DNA of 40,500 nt from Ruminiclostridium sp. (GCA_017941355.1 JAGAWN010000186.1:1-40500); one strand, 5' to 3'; numbered from the stretch's first letter, positions 1 to 8,261 are shown. A program made the numbers and translations. Notes: a model not told the origin generated them from the letters alone.

Positions 1-778
1 CCTCCTCATATACGTCAAGGCACGCTGCGCCCACCTTTCTCGCTCTGATGCCGTCAAGAAGCGCATCTGCGTCAATAAGTGCGCCTCTCGAAGTGTTCAG
101 TATCACGACGCCCTTCTTCATCTTCTCTATCGCTTCCGCATTTACCATATGATGTGTTTCGTCCGTGAGCGGGCAGTGCAGAGAAATGATATCGCTCCTT
201 TCAAAAAGCTCATCGAGGGTGACGTAGTCTATACCGCTGTCGGCTGCGGGATAAGCGTCGTATGCAATAACATTCATGCCGAAACCGCGGCAGATGTCGA
301 TGAAGACTCTTCCGATCCGTCCGGTTCCGACTACGCCCACGGTCTTTCCGTGCAGATCGAAACCGGTCATTCCGTTAAGCGAGAAGTTGAAATCTCTTGT
401 CCTGATATAAGCCTTGTGGATACGTCTTATCGACGTGAGCAGCAAAGCCATGGTGTGCTCGGCGACCGCGTAGGGAGAATATGCCGGCACACGCATGATG
501 TGTATCTTCCCATAGGCATGGCGGATATCGACATTGTTATAGCCCGCACATCTTAACGCTATGACCTTTATTCCGTATTCACAGAGTTTATCTATGACTG
601 CGGCATTCACATTATCGTTCACGAAAACGCAGACCGCATCACAGTCTTTCGCAAGGTCGGCGGTCACTTCCGTAAGCTTTGTTTCAAGAAATCTGAACTC
701 GGTTTCGCCCTCTTTTTCGTACTGAGCGAACGAGGCTTTGTCATAATCCTTTGTTTCAAAAAAAGCAATTTTTATCAT
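1..778 (-). CDS. ldhA: D-lactate dehydrogenase (D-isomer-specific 2-hydroxyacid dehydrogenase), 3' end cut by window
   Basis: Reduces pyruvate to D-lactate with NADH in the cytoplasm, a fermentative redox-balancing step. The reverse translation starts MIKIAFFETKDYD, typical of the LdhA subgroup, then shows the family segment around AGYNNVD, the Rossmann nucleotide-binding motif GTGRIG, and the NTSRGALID segment that carries the catalytic arginine region. About 259 residues are present; family members have about 330, so roughly 70 C-terminal residues, including the catalytic histidine region, lie outside the window. The ATG at 776-778 is preceded by GGAGGT at 785-790. It has its own promoter at 806-834 and appears monocistronic at the 5' side. 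A related 2-hydroxyacid dehydrogenase with another substrate cannot be excluded, but the N-terminus favours lactate dehydrogenase. Confidence 0.9.
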   Translation of the reverse strand, partial: MIKIAFFETKDYDKASFAQYEKEGETEFRFLETKLTEVTADLAKDCDAVCVFVNDNVNAAVIDKLCEYGIKVIALRCAGYNNVDIRHAYGKIHIMRVPAYSPYAVAEHTMALLLTSIRRIHKAYIRTRDFNFSLNGMTGFDLHGKTVGVVGTGRIGRVFIDICRGFGMNVIAYDAYPAADSGIDYVTLDELFERSDIISLHCPLTDETHHMVNAEAIEKMKKGVVILNTSRGALIDADALLDGIRARKVGAACLDVYEE

Positions 779-805
779 AAAGCGACCTCCGATTGATATA
801 CTTAT

Positions 806-834
806 ATTATACCATACAGGTAGATTTATGTCAA
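806..834 (-). promoter_or_regulatory. Sigma-A promoter of the D-lactate dehydrogenase gene
   Basis: Minus strand reads TTGACA (829-834), a 17-bp spacer and TATAAT (806-811), a perfect consensus promoter. It lies just upstream of the GGAGGT ribosome binding site and the ATG at 778. Confidence 0.9.
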
Positions 835-927
835 CGAAAAAGCGAGAGCGTATCGGAGAAAGTTTAATGATATGTTCGGGATAAATCTTCCGATATGGGC
901 GGTAGTTATTATTAAAAACTTCGGACT

Positions 928-972
928 GCGAGGCAGAAAAAAACCGTATGGCAGATAACTACCATACGGTTT
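928..972 (-). terminator. Distal copy of the tRNA operon terminator
   Basis: On the minus strand an 11-bp perfect stem (arms 962-972 and 941-951, loop of 10) is followed by a run of seven T. It is the second of two identical 45-bp units and lies downstream of the tRNA operon. Confidence 0.85.
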
Positions 973-1029
973 CGCGGCGGGTCGTCACCCGCCTGTCTCT
1001 GTCGAACGCTTTAGATGTTTCTCTGGACA

Positions 1030-1074
1030 GCGAGGCAGAAAAAAACCGTATGGCAGATAACTACCATACGGTTT
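1030..1074 (-). terminator. Proximal tRNA operon terminator
   Basis: The 45 bases are identical to 928-972. The minus-strand stem uses arms 1064-1074 and 1043-1053 and is followed by seven T. It sits 20 bases after the CCA end of tRNA-Cys and so is the first terminator met by polymerase leaving the tRNA operon. Confidence 0.9.
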
Positions 1075-1094
1075 GTCAGCGCGGACACCGCGCC

Positions 1095-1168
1095 TGGAGG
1101 CGCCACCCAGATTTGAACTGGGGATCAGGGTGTTGCAGACCCACGCCTTACCACTTGGCTATAGCGCC
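1095..1168 (-). tRNA. tRNA-Cys (GCA)
   Basis: The reverse strand folds as a 71-nt cloverleaf with anticodon GCA, T-arm TTCAAATC and discriminator U, followed by an encoded CCA at 1095-1097. It is the last gene of a four-tRNA transcript (Val-Asp-Gly-Cys). Confidence 0.95.
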
Positions 1169-1242
1169 GTTGCTTTTACTTTTGTAGAACGCGAACATTT
1201 TTACAAAAATAAAAGCAATTGCCCCCGCTTTTGCAAGGGCTA

Positions 1243-1318
1243 TGGAGCGGATTACGAGGCTCGAACTCGCTACCTCCACCTTGGCAAGGTGGCGCTCTAC
1301 CAGATGAGCTAAATCCGC
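1243..1318 (-). tRNA. tRNA-Gly (GCC)
   Basis: The reverse strand begins GCGGATTTAGCTC, with anticodon GCC in the loop context CTTGCCAAG, T-loop TTCGAGCC, an acceptor stem closing with AATCCGC, discriminator T and encoded CCA. Third gene of the tRNA operon. Confidence 0.96.
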
Positions 1319-1374
1319 AAAAGTATCTGCACTTACCGTACATCAGCAGGGGAGGGAAGTGCAAAATAAAAAGC

Positions 1375-1451
1375 TGGCGACCCGAATGGGGCTCGAACCC
1401 ATGACCTCTAGCGTGACAGGCTAGCGTTCTAACCAGCTGAACTACCGGGCC
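1375..1451 (-). tRNA. tRNA-Asp (GTC)
   Basis: The reverse strand begins GGCCCGGTAGTTCAG, with anticodon GTC in CCTGTCACG, T-loop TTCGAGCC, discriminator G (expected for Asp) and encoded CCA. The acceptor stem has two G-U pairs. Second gene of the tRNA operon. Confidence 0.96.
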
Positions 1452-1470
1452 TAATAAAAGTCGCTTGGGT

Positions 1471-1546
1471 TGGTGGGAGTTACAGGGCTCGAACCTGTGA
1501 CCCTCTGCTTGTAGGGCAGACGCTCTCCCAGCTGAGCTAAACTCCC
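1471..1546 (-). tRNA. tRNA-Val (TAC)
   Basis: The reverse strand begins GGGAGTTTAGCTCAG, with anticodon TAC in CCCTACAAG, T-loop TTCGAGCC, discriminator A and encoded CCA. First gene of the tRNA operon, 22 bases after the -10 box. Confidence 0.96.
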
Positions 1547-1567
1547 ACATCTTCAAGCGACTATCTC

Positions 1568-1596
1568 ATTATAATACAAAACCCCTCATTTGTCAA
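1568..1596 (-). promoter_or_regulatory. Promoter of the tRNA operon
   Basis: Minus strand: TTGACA (1591-1596), 17-bp spacer, TATAAT (1568-1573). A perfect consensus, as expected for a highly expressed stable-RNA operon. Confidence 0.92.
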
Positions 1597-1765
1597 TAGT
1601 TTTTTCAAATTTTTTTCTGATTGTACTCAACCTACACATTTCAACAGCGATTTTTGTGTATTTTGAATGAATATGTGAGTTACGGCGGTGCATAATAATC
1701 ACAGCCGCAAATCGGTTCCTTATATAGCGTCCGACGCGGCAAAAACAGCAAAGGAACTTGTAGGT

Positions 1766-1981
1766 ATGAGAATATTGGATAGAATAGCGCTTTTCCTGCT
1801 TGTCGTAGGCGGCATAAACTGGGGTCTTGTCGGACTGTTCGGATTTGACCTTGTGGCATGGATCTGCGGCGGCTCGGAGAGCATAATAAGCAGGATAGTA
1901 TATGTGCTTGTGGCGCTTTCTGCGCTGTGGAGCATCTCATTGTTCTTCAAGCACAACGAGCTTCTGGAAACGGAAGCGTAA
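1766..1981 (+). CDS. DUF378 family small membrane protein
   Basis: A 71-residue protein of the DUF378 (YuzA-like) family, function unknown. It has two hydrophobic segments: IALFLLVVGGINWGLVGLF, with the family's conserved INWGLVG, and a second near residues 40-58. The reading frame is open from 1688, but the family starts at MRILDRIA, which has AAAGGA 11 bases upstream, so 1766 is preferred. It is followed by two terminator-like hairpins and stands alone between the tRNA operon and a convergent gene. Confidence 0.85.
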   Translation: MRILDRIALFLLVVGGINWGLVGLFGFDLVAWICGGSESIISRIVYVLVALSALWSISLFFKHNELLETEA

Positions 1982-1991
1982 ACCGGCGTGC

Positions 1992-2060
1992 GGCGGGGGA
2001 GATACTCCCGCCGTACTTTTATAAGAGGAAAACGGACAGCCGTGAGACTGCCCGTTTTTT
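1992..2060 (+). terminator. Tandem terminator hairpins after the DUF378 gene
   Basis: The first hairpin pairs GGCGGG (1992-1997) with CCCGCC (2007-2012) and is followed by GTACTTTT. The second pairs AAACGG/CAG (2030-2039) with CTG/CCGTTT (2048-2057) and runs into six T. They separate this gene from the convergent gene ending at 2078. Confidence 0.8.
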
Positions 2061-2077
2061 ATTAAAGGGATATTATA

Positions 2078-2806
2078 TCAGAGCTGTTCGGGTCTGCTGA
2101 AATCAAAAGTCTCAACTTCATCGGATCCCACGCTGTCGATAGAAACGCTGTTGATATCATCGGCAGCATCCGCGAGTTCGTCCTTAACCTGTTCAGCCTG
2201 CTCGATCGCTTCCTCGGTTTTCTCCGCGATAGCATCGACTGTGTTCTGTGCAGCGTCCAGTACCTGCTCAACGATAGGCTCCGGGGAGTTCTTTATCTCT
2301 TCCGCCATGTCAACAGCCTTGTTTGCAAGCTCGTCAACGTCCTTTTCGATAGCCTCCGCAAGGTCTTCGGCACCGGTCTCATCAGCGACCTCGTCCGCTT
2401 TCTGGACTACCTTGTTCTTGATGTTCTCGATACCGGACTTGATGTTTTCGCCGGTGGTCTTGGCGAAATTCACAGCCTTGTCCTTGGTCTCCGCGGCTGT
2501 TTCCTTGGTCTTTTCGACAGTCTCCTCACCGAGTGTCACCATGTCCTTGTTGATGATATCGTCAATACCTTCCTTGAATTTCTCGGTTCCGGTCTTGATA
2601 GCGCCAACCGCAAACAGGGAAGCCTTCTGTATCTTCTCCTTGGGGGTGGAGTGCTTTTCTTCGACGAATACCTCGGAATCGCTTTCATAGACGTGCTGAG
2701 CGCGTTCTTCTTCCTGTGCGTTGCGCTTTTCGATGATCTTCTTTCCGACATAGTAACCTACGCCGGCGAGAGCGGCGATACTGATGAGTGCTGTTAATTT
2801 GCTCAT
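2078..2806 (-). CDS. YtxH-like membrane-anchored helical protein
   Basis: A 242-residue protein with one N-terminal hydrophobic segment (LTALISIAALAGVGYYVGKK), as in YtxH/DUF948-type envelope or stress proteins, then a long acidic, lysine-rich amphipathic helical region. The region contains repeated heptad-like blocks such as EKTKETAAETKDKA and AEQVKDELADAAD, resembling LEA or apolipoprotein-like proteins. The function is not known. The ATG at 2806 has AAAGGA at a proper distance; the frame extends to 2869 but the extra N-terminus has no ribosome binding site. It has its own promoter at 2861-2889. The helical region could be either a coiled coil or intrinsically disordered. Confidence 0.75.
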   Translation of the reverse strand: MSKLTALISIAALAGVGYYVGKKIIEKRNAQEEERAQHVYESDSEVFVEEKHSTPKEKIQKASLFAVGAIKTGTEKFKEGIDDIINKDMVTLGEETVEKTKETAAETKDKAVNFAKTTGENIKSGIENIKNKVVQKADEVADETGAEDLAEAIEKDVDELANKAVDMAEEIKNSPEPIVEQVLDAAQNTVDAIAEKTEEAIEQAEQVKDELADAADDINSVSIDSVGSDEVETFDFSRPEQL

Positions 2807-2860
2807 TGTTATCATTCCTTTCGGTACTTGGGACATTACTCCCGATTTTTTACTTAACTT

Positions 2861-2889
2861 ATTATACAATATTTTTTTGGATTTGTAAA
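2861..2889 (-). promoter_or_regulatory. Promoter of the YtxH-like gene
   Basis: Minus strand: TTTACA (2884-2889), 17-bp spacer, TATAAT (2861-2866). It lies between trmB and the YtxH-like gene, so the latter is a separate transcript. Confidence 0.82.
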
Positions 2890-2915
2890 GGGTTTATATG
2901 CAATTTTTACCAAAT

Positions 2916-3581
2916 TTATTTTCGGTTCACGGCTTCGAGATAGTTTATCGGAAGTCCCTGCGACAGAAATCTCTGTTCATATTCCGTAATAATATTCCCG
3001 GTTATGCCGCTGTTATGCAGATCGCGCGTCACACAGCGCAGTTCATATCCCGCGTTTTTCAGCGTTTCAAGCGAATAATCGAAAAACTCCCCGTTGTCGG
3101 TCTTTTGCAGTATCTCACCGCCGTTTATCAGCAGCTCCTTGTATATTGCAAGAAACCGCTCGCTTGTCAGACGGTGCTTGGTGTAGCGCGCTTTCGGGTA
3201 GGGGCAGCTGAAATTCAGATATATCCGCTGCACACTGTCGGGTTTCAGCACGCTGCGCAGGTACTCGGCATTTCCCATGAAATACCGCAGGTTTGTAAGC
3301 CCCGCGCTCAGCGTCTGCTCCATTGCCGAAACGATGACGTTGGGCGACTGCTCCACAGCGATGAAGCTGATATCCGGGTGAAGCGCGGCAAGCGTGTTTA
3401 TGAACTTTCCTTTGCCGCAGCCTATTTCAAGGTGCAGCGGGGCAGGAGATCCGAAGATATCTTCGCCGCTCCGGGGTTCACATTCTCCGTCATTATGAAC
3501 GCAGTCGGGTATCCAACCGAGATCAACGGCTGCACAGGCGGCAAGCCTCTCGTCGAGATGCTTTTTCTTCCTCATTCTCAT
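2916..3581 (-). CDS. trmB: tRNA (guanine-N7-)-methyltransferase TrmB
   Basis: S-adenosylmethionine-dependent enzyme that makes m7G46 in the variable loop of tRNAs. The start MRMRKKKHLDERL matches TrmB N-termini. The SAM-binding motif is EIGCGKGKF near residue 52, followed by acidic VEQS. The usual DPWPK motif reads NFSCPYPKARYTKHRL, so the aspartate is cysteine here; I believe this occurs in other clostridial members, but that is recollection. At 221 residues it has normal length. It overlaps the Nudix gene by four bases (ATGA) and is the last gene of the esterase-lysA-Nudix-trmB operon. Confidence 0.93.
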   Translation of the reverse strand: MRMRKKKHLDERLAACAAVDLGWIPDCVHNDGECEPRSGEDIFGSPAPLHLEIGCGKGKFINTLAALHPDISFIAVEQSPNVIVSAMEQTLSAGLTNLRYFMGNAEYLRSVLKPDSVQRIYLNFSCPYPKARYTKHRLTSERFLAIYKELLINGGEILQKTDNGEFFDYSLETLKNAGYELRCVTRDLHNSGITGNIITEYEQRFLSQGLPINYLEAVNRK

Positions 3582-4087
3582 ATTCCGAGCAGACCTCCGT
3601 TTTGCAGTCTTTTCACCTCATGCAGCATATCTATCCCGTAAGCGCCCTCAAACAGCGCCTTTTCCGCTTCCTCCGGCGTGAACCATGCCGCATCGCTGAC
3701 CTCGCCGGACAGCGTGAGATCCGACTTGCGCACCCTGCACGCGAATGCCAGCATCAGGTTGTCGTGCTTTTCGTAGTACCTGCTGTACAGAAAGCGGACT
3801 CCGAGTGTTTCAAGCCCCGTTTCCTCCGCTATCTCGCGGCGGGCGGCAGTCTCCGCGTCCTCGCCGGACTTTATGTAACCCGCAACGCAGACATAGCGGA
3901 TAATGCCGTAACTCTGCTTTATCAGCAGCACATCGCCGTCCTCCGCGATACAAAGGCATATCACGCAGGGGTAGGAGAACGGAAAGAACGGACGTTCACA
4001 TTTCCCGCAGTACGGAACATCACCCTCGTCGCCTATCTGCTTCGGCAGCAGCTTCTCCCCGCACTTCGGGCAGTAATCGAACTTCAT
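3578..4087 (-). CDS. Nudix hydrolase with N-terminal zinc ribbon (NADH pyrophosphatase-like)
   Basis: A 169-residue protein. The N-terminal zinc ribbon has CPKCG (residues 6-10) and CGKC (about 28-31); the Nudix fold follows. The Nudix box reads GYIKSGEDAETAARREIAEE-TGL, with the catalytic REIAEE near residues 85-90. This architecture is that of NudC-like enzymes that hydrolyse NAD(H) or other nucleoside diphosphate derivatives; the substrate cannot be told from sequence. The ATG at 4087 starts four bases after the lysA stop, and its ribosome binding site AAGGA lies in the last lysA codons, so the two are translationally coupled. The longer frame to 4156 lies inside lysA and is rejected as the start. 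Confidence 0.88.
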   Translation of the reverse strand: MKFDYCPKCGEKLLPKQIGDEGDVPYCGKCERPFFPFSYPCVICLCIAEDGDVLLIKQSYGIIRYVCVAGYIKSGEDAETAARREIAEETGLETLGVRFLYSRYYEKHDNLMLAFACRVRKSDLTLSGEVSDAAWFTPEEAEKALFEGAYGIDMLHEVKRLQNGGLLGI

Positions 4088-4091
4088 GCGT

Positions 4092-5363
4092 TCAGTCCTT
4101 GAAGCTGTACTCGCCGAAATCGAATGTTGCAAACAGGTCTTTCGGAGTCTCGGCACGGCGGATAAGCTTGAAGCTTCCGTCCTCTTTCAGCAGGACTTCC
4201 GCGGAGCGCAGCTTGCCGTTGTAGTTGTAGCCCATGGAGAACCCGTGCGCTCCCGCGTCGTGGATAGCGAGGATATCTCCCATATCTATCTTCGGCAGTT
4301 CTCTGTCCTTTGCAAACTTGTCGCAGTTCTCGCAGAGACCGCCGACTACATCATAAACGTGATCGTGGGGAGCGTCCTCCTTGCCCAGCACCGTGATATG
4401 GTGGTATGCGCCGTAGATAGCGGGACGCATGAGGTTTGCAGCACAAGCGTCAACGCCGATGTATTCCTTGTAGATGTGCTTCTCGCGGATAGCGGTGGTG
4501 ATGAGCATACCGTTGGGAGCGAGCATGAAGCGTCCGAGCTCAGTGCAGAGCCTGATATCGCCGAGACCCGCGGGAACGAGTATTTCCTCGTAAGCCTTGC
4601 GCACGCCCTCACCGATGACCTTGATGTCATTCTCGGTCTGCTCGGGGCGGTAAGCTATGCCGACACCGCCGGACAGGTCGATGAAGCTGAGGCTTATGCC
4701 GAGTTTTTCCTTGATCTCAACGGCAGTTCTGAACAGTATGCCGGCAAGAACCGGGTAGTAGTCATTCGTGAGCGTGTTGCTGGCGAGGAAGGAGTGCATA
4801 CCGAACACTTTCGCGCCCTTGTCGCGGAGTATCTTGTAGCCTTCGAGCAGCTGATCGTGTGTGAAGCCGTACTTTGCGTCCTTCGGGGTGTCCATTACGT
4901 TGCCGGTCTCGCTGGTCTTGAACTCTCCGCCGGGATTGTAGCGGCAGCAGATAGTTTCGGGGATCCCGGTCAGCTTGTCAAGTATCTCGATATGCGTGAA
5001 ATCATCGAGGTTGATGATTGCGCCGAGATCGTAAGCAAGCTTGAAATCCGCATCGGGAGTCTCGTTGGAGCTGAACATGATGTCATGTCCCTTTGCTCCC
5101 ACCTTGTCGGAGAGCATGAGCTCGGTGAGGGAAGCGCAGTCGAAGCCGCAGCCCTCCTCGGTGAGTATCTTCATGATGTAGGGATTCGGGGTAGCCTTGA
5201 CCGCGAAATACTCCTTGAAGCCTTTGTTCCACGCGAATGCGTCATTGAGCGCGCGTGCGGTGGCTCTGATGCCTTTTTCGTCGTAAACGTGGAAAGGCGT
5301 CGGGATCTCTTTTCTGATCTCTTCCGCTTTTTCTTTGGTGATAAATGGGATCTTCTTGCTCAT
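4092..5363 (-). CDS. lysA: Diaminopimelate decarboxylase-like fold-III PLP enzyme
   Basis: Converts meso-diaminopimelate to L-lysine in the last step of lysine synthesis. The 423-residue protein has the PLP lysine in FAVKATPNP (K56), the HSF motif (GMHSFLASN), the glycine-rich phosphate site DLSGGVGIAYRP and the C-terminal CENCDKF segment, whose first cysteine aligns with the substrate-binding cysteine of the family. A final YNYNGKLRSAEVLL matches the C-terminal barrel. The ribosome binding site AAAGGA precedes the ATG. The gene sits 24 bases after the esterase gene and is coupled to the Nudix gene. Other decarboxylases of this fold (arginine, carboxynorspermidine) are less likely given the CENxD motif. 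Confidence 0.85.
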   Translation of the reverse strand: MSKKIPFITKEKAEEIRKEIPTPFHVYDEKGIRATARALNDAFAWNKGFKEYFAVKATPNPYIMKILTEEGCGFDCASLTELMLSDKVGAKGHDIMFSSNETPDADFKLAYDLGAIINLDDFTHIEILDKLTGIPETICCRYNPGGEFKTSETGNVMDTPKDAKYGFTHDQLLEGYKILRDKGAKVFGMHSFLASNTLTNDYYPVLAGILFRTAVEIKEKLGISLSFIDLSGGVGIAYRPEQTENDIKVIGEGVRKAYEEILVPAGLGDIRLCTELGRFMLAPNGMLITTAIREKHIYKEYIGVDACAANLMRPAIYGAYHHITVLGKEDAPHDHVYDVVGGLCENCDKFAKDRELPKIDMGDILAIHDAGAHGFSMGYNYNGKLRSAEVLLKEDGSFKLIRRAETPKDLFATFDFGEYSFKD

Positions 5364-5387
5364 AACGTTTTCCTTTCTTTTATCTTT

Positions 5388-6197
5388 TTAGACGTTCATA
5401 TATCTTGCGAGGAACTTTATCGACAGGTCTATCCATGCTTTGCAGGCTTCCTGACAGAAATACTCGTTTTTCGCTGTTACCTTGTCGCAGGTGGACATTC
5501 CGTGGGGTCCCACATCGAACATATGCAGTTCAACCGGCACCTTGTTGGAAACAAGTGCCTTTGCCATTACAAGGCTGTTGTGGGCAGGAACGCTTTCGTC
5601 GTTTGCGGTACACCAGATGAATGTCGGCGGGGTCTTGGGAGTGACGCGGTTTTCGAGGGAAAGCCGGGACAGGTCACTGTGGGGAGCGTCCTTGCCCAGC
5701 AGCACTTCAAACGAGCCTTTGTGGGGATTGGTTATGCCGCTGATAACGGGGTAGCAGAGTATCGCCGCGTCCGGGCGGATATCGTATCCCTCGCAGCCGA
5801 GGCGTTCCAGCACGTTCGCATCGTTCCACATGGTAGCGAGACAGCCCGCGAGATGCCCGCCGGCGCTTGCTCCCCAGACGGCGATCTTGTTGCGGTCGAT
5901 GCCGAATTCATCTGCGCGCAGGCGTATCTTGTAGAGAGCGTAAGCCGCGTCGTAAAAAGAAGCGGGGAAGCGCTGATTGCAGGTGTAATACAGCACGAAC
6001 GCGTTGTAGCCCTCCGAAAGGTAGTGCATTGCTATCGGTTCGGCTTCCCGCTCGGAGGTGAACTCGTACCCGCCGCCGGGGAGTATCAGTATCGCGGGAC
6101 GCTTTTCGCAGAAGCTCACGCCGTCTATTGCCGAGAGCATATATGCTCTCATAAGCACGGTCTTTTCATTGTTCAGGTAAAACGTTTTTATGTTCAT
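5388..6197 (-). CDS. Alpha/beta-hydrolase, acetylesterase/BD-FAE-like
   Basis: A 269-residue cytoplasmic carboxylesterase-type hydrolase; no signal peptide is seen. It has the oxyanion-hole segment LPGGGYEFTS, the nucleophile elbow GASAGGH (serine near residue 130), the acid in ANDESVP and the catalytic histidine in GPHGMS, in the order of the xylan/acetyl esterase branch (Aes/BD-FAE family). It probably deacylates sugar esters taken into the cell, but the substrate is inferred. The ATG has AAAGGA ten bases upstream. It leads the operon with lysA, and a MITE-like element ends only 36 bases before its start, so the operon promoter may lie in or beyond that element. Confidence 0.85.
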   Translation of the reverse strand: MNIKTFYLNNEKTVLMRAYMLSAIDGVSFCEKRPAILILPGGGYEFTSEREAEPIAMHYLSEGYNAFVLYYTCNQRFPASFYDAAYALYKIRLRADEFGIDRNKIAVWGASAGGHLAGCLATMWNDANVLERLGCEGYDIRPDAAILCYPVISGITNPHKGSFEVLLGKDAPHSDLSRLSLENRVTPKTPPTFIWCTANDESVPAHNSLVMAKALVSNKVPVELHMFDVGPHGMSTCDKVTAKNEYFCQEACKAWIDLSIKFLARYMNV

Positions 6198-6233
6198 ACC
6201 GGAATGTCCTTTCTTTCAGAAAATACTGTATAT

Positions 6234-6449
6234 GGGTACCTCTAAAAACCGCTTTGAAAAGAGAAAATGTGTCAGCCGCGTTGAAGACGAGGAAAGGCTC
6301 CGAAGGCTTGCTGGTCTGTCGGTCAGCCCCTCTGTCTCGCAAGCTCGACACCTCCCCGCCGCCGGGGAGATCACGCAAGGCGAGGAGACTTGACAAAGTA
6401 TTCGGCGGGGCTGGCGCGTTTTCTCTCAAATGAGTTTTTAGAGGTTCCC
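6234..6449. mobile_element. MITE-like element with about 31-34-bp terminal inverted repeats
   Basis: The left end (6234-6267) begins GGGTACCTCTAAAAACC. The reverse complement of the right end (6419-6449) begins GGGAACCTCTAAAAACT. The two arms match over most of their length, ending in GAGAAAA. The 216-bp interior has no credible gene but contains GC-rich hairpins. No clear target-site duplication is visible. It separates the esterase operon from the UPF0210 gene. Confidence 0.75.
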
Positions 6450-6488
6450 TTATGCAAAACCCGGTCTGTCAACGGGATTTTTATACTA

Positions 6489-6521
6489 TTTGCAGATGTA
6501 CGGATCTCCGTGCTGCGGCAT
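6489..6521 (+). repeat. Dispersed intergenic repeat, copy A
   Basis: It contains TTTGCAGATGTACG, then CTCCGTG and CGGCAT. The same blocks occur reversed at 16513-16545 and, partly, at 26684-26721 and 33345-33378. It lies in the non-coding gap between the MITE-like element and the UPF0210 stop codon. Confidence 0.65.
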
Positions 6522-6558
6522 CGCTGCCGCTGCCCGCGAGGGCGTCTGCTGTATCTTG

Positions 6559-7917
6559 TCAGTTCTTCAGGCTTTGGAGCGGAGCGGGGATATGACCGCC
6601 GCGTGAGATGAATTTCTTCGGTGAGAACCTGTTCACGGACATTACGGGACCGCTGCCGAAAAGACCGCCGAAATCGAGAGTCTCTCCCTCTTTCATGCCG
6701 ATAGCCGGGATAACGCGGACGGCTGTGGTCTTGCTGTTCACCATGCCTATCGCCGCTTCGTCCGCTATGATCGCGGAAAGTATCTCGTCCGGCGTATCGC
6801 CCGGTACAACGAACATATCGAGTCCCACGGAGCATACCGCTGTCATCGCTTCGAGTTTTTCAAGGCAGAGGGAACCGCGGTTCACCGCGTCTATCATTCC
6901 GGCGTCCTCGGAAACGGGGATAAATGCGCCGGAAAGACCGCCGACACGGGAGGAAGCCATGACTCCGCCTTTCTTCACCGCGTCGTTAAGGAGCGCGAGA
7001 CACGCTGTTGTTCCGTATGCGCCGCAGCTTTCAAGACCTATCTCTTCGAGAATGTGAGCTACCGAGTCACCCACAGCGGGTGTAGGTGCAAGCGACAGAT
7101 CGACGATACCGAACGGCACGCCGAGCATCTTGCCGGCTTCCGTTCCCACAAGCTGACCCATGCGCGTTACCTTGAACGCGGTCTTTTTGATCGTATCGGC
7201 TATCTCGTCTATGCTCGCGTCCGGCATCTTTGCTATCGCCGCGCGGACAACGCCGGGTCCGCTGACTCCCACATTAATTACGCAGTCCGGCTCGCCTGTG
7301 CCGTGGAACGCGCCCGCCATGAACGGGTTGTCCTCGACGGCGTTGCAGAACACGACTATCTTTGCCGCGCCGAAGCAGTGGTCTTTTGCGGTGGCTTCGC
7401 TTGCCTGCTTTATGATCTTTCCCATGAGCGCGACGGCGTTCATGTTGATGCCCGCGCGGGTGGAGCCGACATTCACCGACGAGCAGACCTTTGTTGTCAC
7501 AACCAGCGCTTCCGGTATCGACTCGATAAGCTCCCTGTCGCCCGCCGAGAATCCCTTGTGAACAAGCGCGGAATAACCGCCCACATAGTTCACGCCTGTC
7601 TCGTCCGCTACCTTCTGGAGAGTTTCCGCGAATTTCACCGGACTGCCCTTAGCCGCCGCCGCAAGCATTGCGACAGGGGTAACGGAAAGCCGCTTGTTGA
7701 TGATCGGTATGCCGTAGCGTTTTTCTATGTTCTCGCCCGTCTTTACATGGTTGCAGGCAAGGCGCATCATCTTGTCATAGACCTTTGTGCAAGCCTTGTC
7801 TATATCGCTGTCGATGCAGTCGAGGAGGCTGATACCCATTGTTATCGTGCGGATATCGAGGTTCTCCTCCTGGATCATCTTGATCGTTTCGAGAATATCG
7901 TTAGAATTTAAGATCAT
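6559..7917 (-). CDS. UPF0210/DUF711 (PFL) family protein
   Basis: A 452-residue member of the UPF0210 family, whose members look like pyruvate-formate-lyase/glycyl-radical-fold proteins without a defined reaction. Recognisable segments are [14 protein letters not shown], the KRLSVTPVA block, [39 protein letters not shown]-type text in the middle and [10 protein letters not shown] near the end. The start is at ATG 7917, which has GAGAGG eight bases upstream; a GTG at 7926 is possible but too close to that site. It lies 12 bases after the ACT-domain gene, a pairing common in Firmicutes, and is cotranscribed with it. Confidence 0.9.
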   Translation of the reverse strand: MILNSNDILETIKMIQEENLDIRTITMGISLLDCIDSDIDKACTKVYDKMMRLACNHVKTGENIEKRYGIPIINKRLSVTPVAMLAAAAKGSPVKFAETLQKVADETGVNYVGGYSALVHKGFSAGDRELIESIPEALVVTTKVCSSVNVGSTRAGINMNAVALMGKIIKQASEATAKDHCFGAAKIVVFCNAVEDNPFMAGAFHGTGEPDCVINVGVSGPGVVRAAIAKMPDASIDEIADTIKKTAFKVTRMGQLVGTEAGKMLGVPFGIVDLSLAPTPAVGDSVAHILEEIGLESCGAYGTTACLALLNDAVKKGGVMASSRVGGLSGAFIPVSEDAGMIDAVNRGSLCLEKLEAMTAVCSVGLDMFVVPGDTPDEILSAIIADEAAIGMVNSKTTAVRVIPAIGMKEGETLDFGGLFGSGPVMSVNRFSPKKFISRGGHIPAPLQSLKN

Positions 7918-7929
7918 TGCGCGCACCTC

Positions 7930-8199
7930 TCATATCCTGTGCATCGCGTTGAAAATATCTTCGTGCATGACATGGATCTGGAGCCCCATTTCCTCGCCCG
8001 CCTTGTTCAGCCTGTCCGCAAGCTCGGCGTAATGATCCTCACATTCCGTGATATCTATAAGCATTGTCATTGCAAACAGATCCTGCATTATCGTCTGCGT
8101 AACGTCCATAACGTTCGCGTTCGCTTCCGCGCATATAGTGCATATCTTTGCGAGTATTCCGACAGTGTCCTTACCAATAACAGCCACAACTGCTCTCAT
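7930..8199 (-). CDS. ACT domain protein (UPF0237 family)
   Basis: An 89-residue single ACT domain, beginning MRAVVAVIGKDTVGILAKI and including VMDVTQTIMQDLFAMTMLIDI. ACT domains bind amino acids or other small ligands. The UPF0237 members are almost always next to UPF0210, as here, so this is probably the regulatory partner of that protein. The ATG at 8199 has AAAGGA at good spacing; the open frame reaches 8256 but without support. It is transcribed from the promoter at 8262-8290. Confidence 0.92.
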   Translation of the reverse strand: MRAVVAVIGKDTVGILAKICTICAEANANVMDVTQTIMQDLFAMTMLIDITECEDHYAELADRLNKAGEEMGLQIHVMHEDIFNAMHRI

Positions 8200-8261
8200 A
8201 TTGTGTTCCTTTCCCGGCGTGCGCCGTTCAAACTGATTATGTGCAAACAAGCACAAACTAC

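Noticed and set aside
1176-1556. 126-residue frame on the minus strand
   Set aside because: It runs through three complete tRNA genes; a classic false protein call.
4086-6245. Open frame of 719 residues on the plus strand
   Set aside because: It lies antisense to the esterase and lysA genes, which have family motifs and ribosome binding sites; it is a codon-bias shadow.
7918-7926. GTG at 7926 as start of the UPF0210 protein
   Set aside because: It sits next to the GAGAGG site; the ATG at 7917 has correct spacing.
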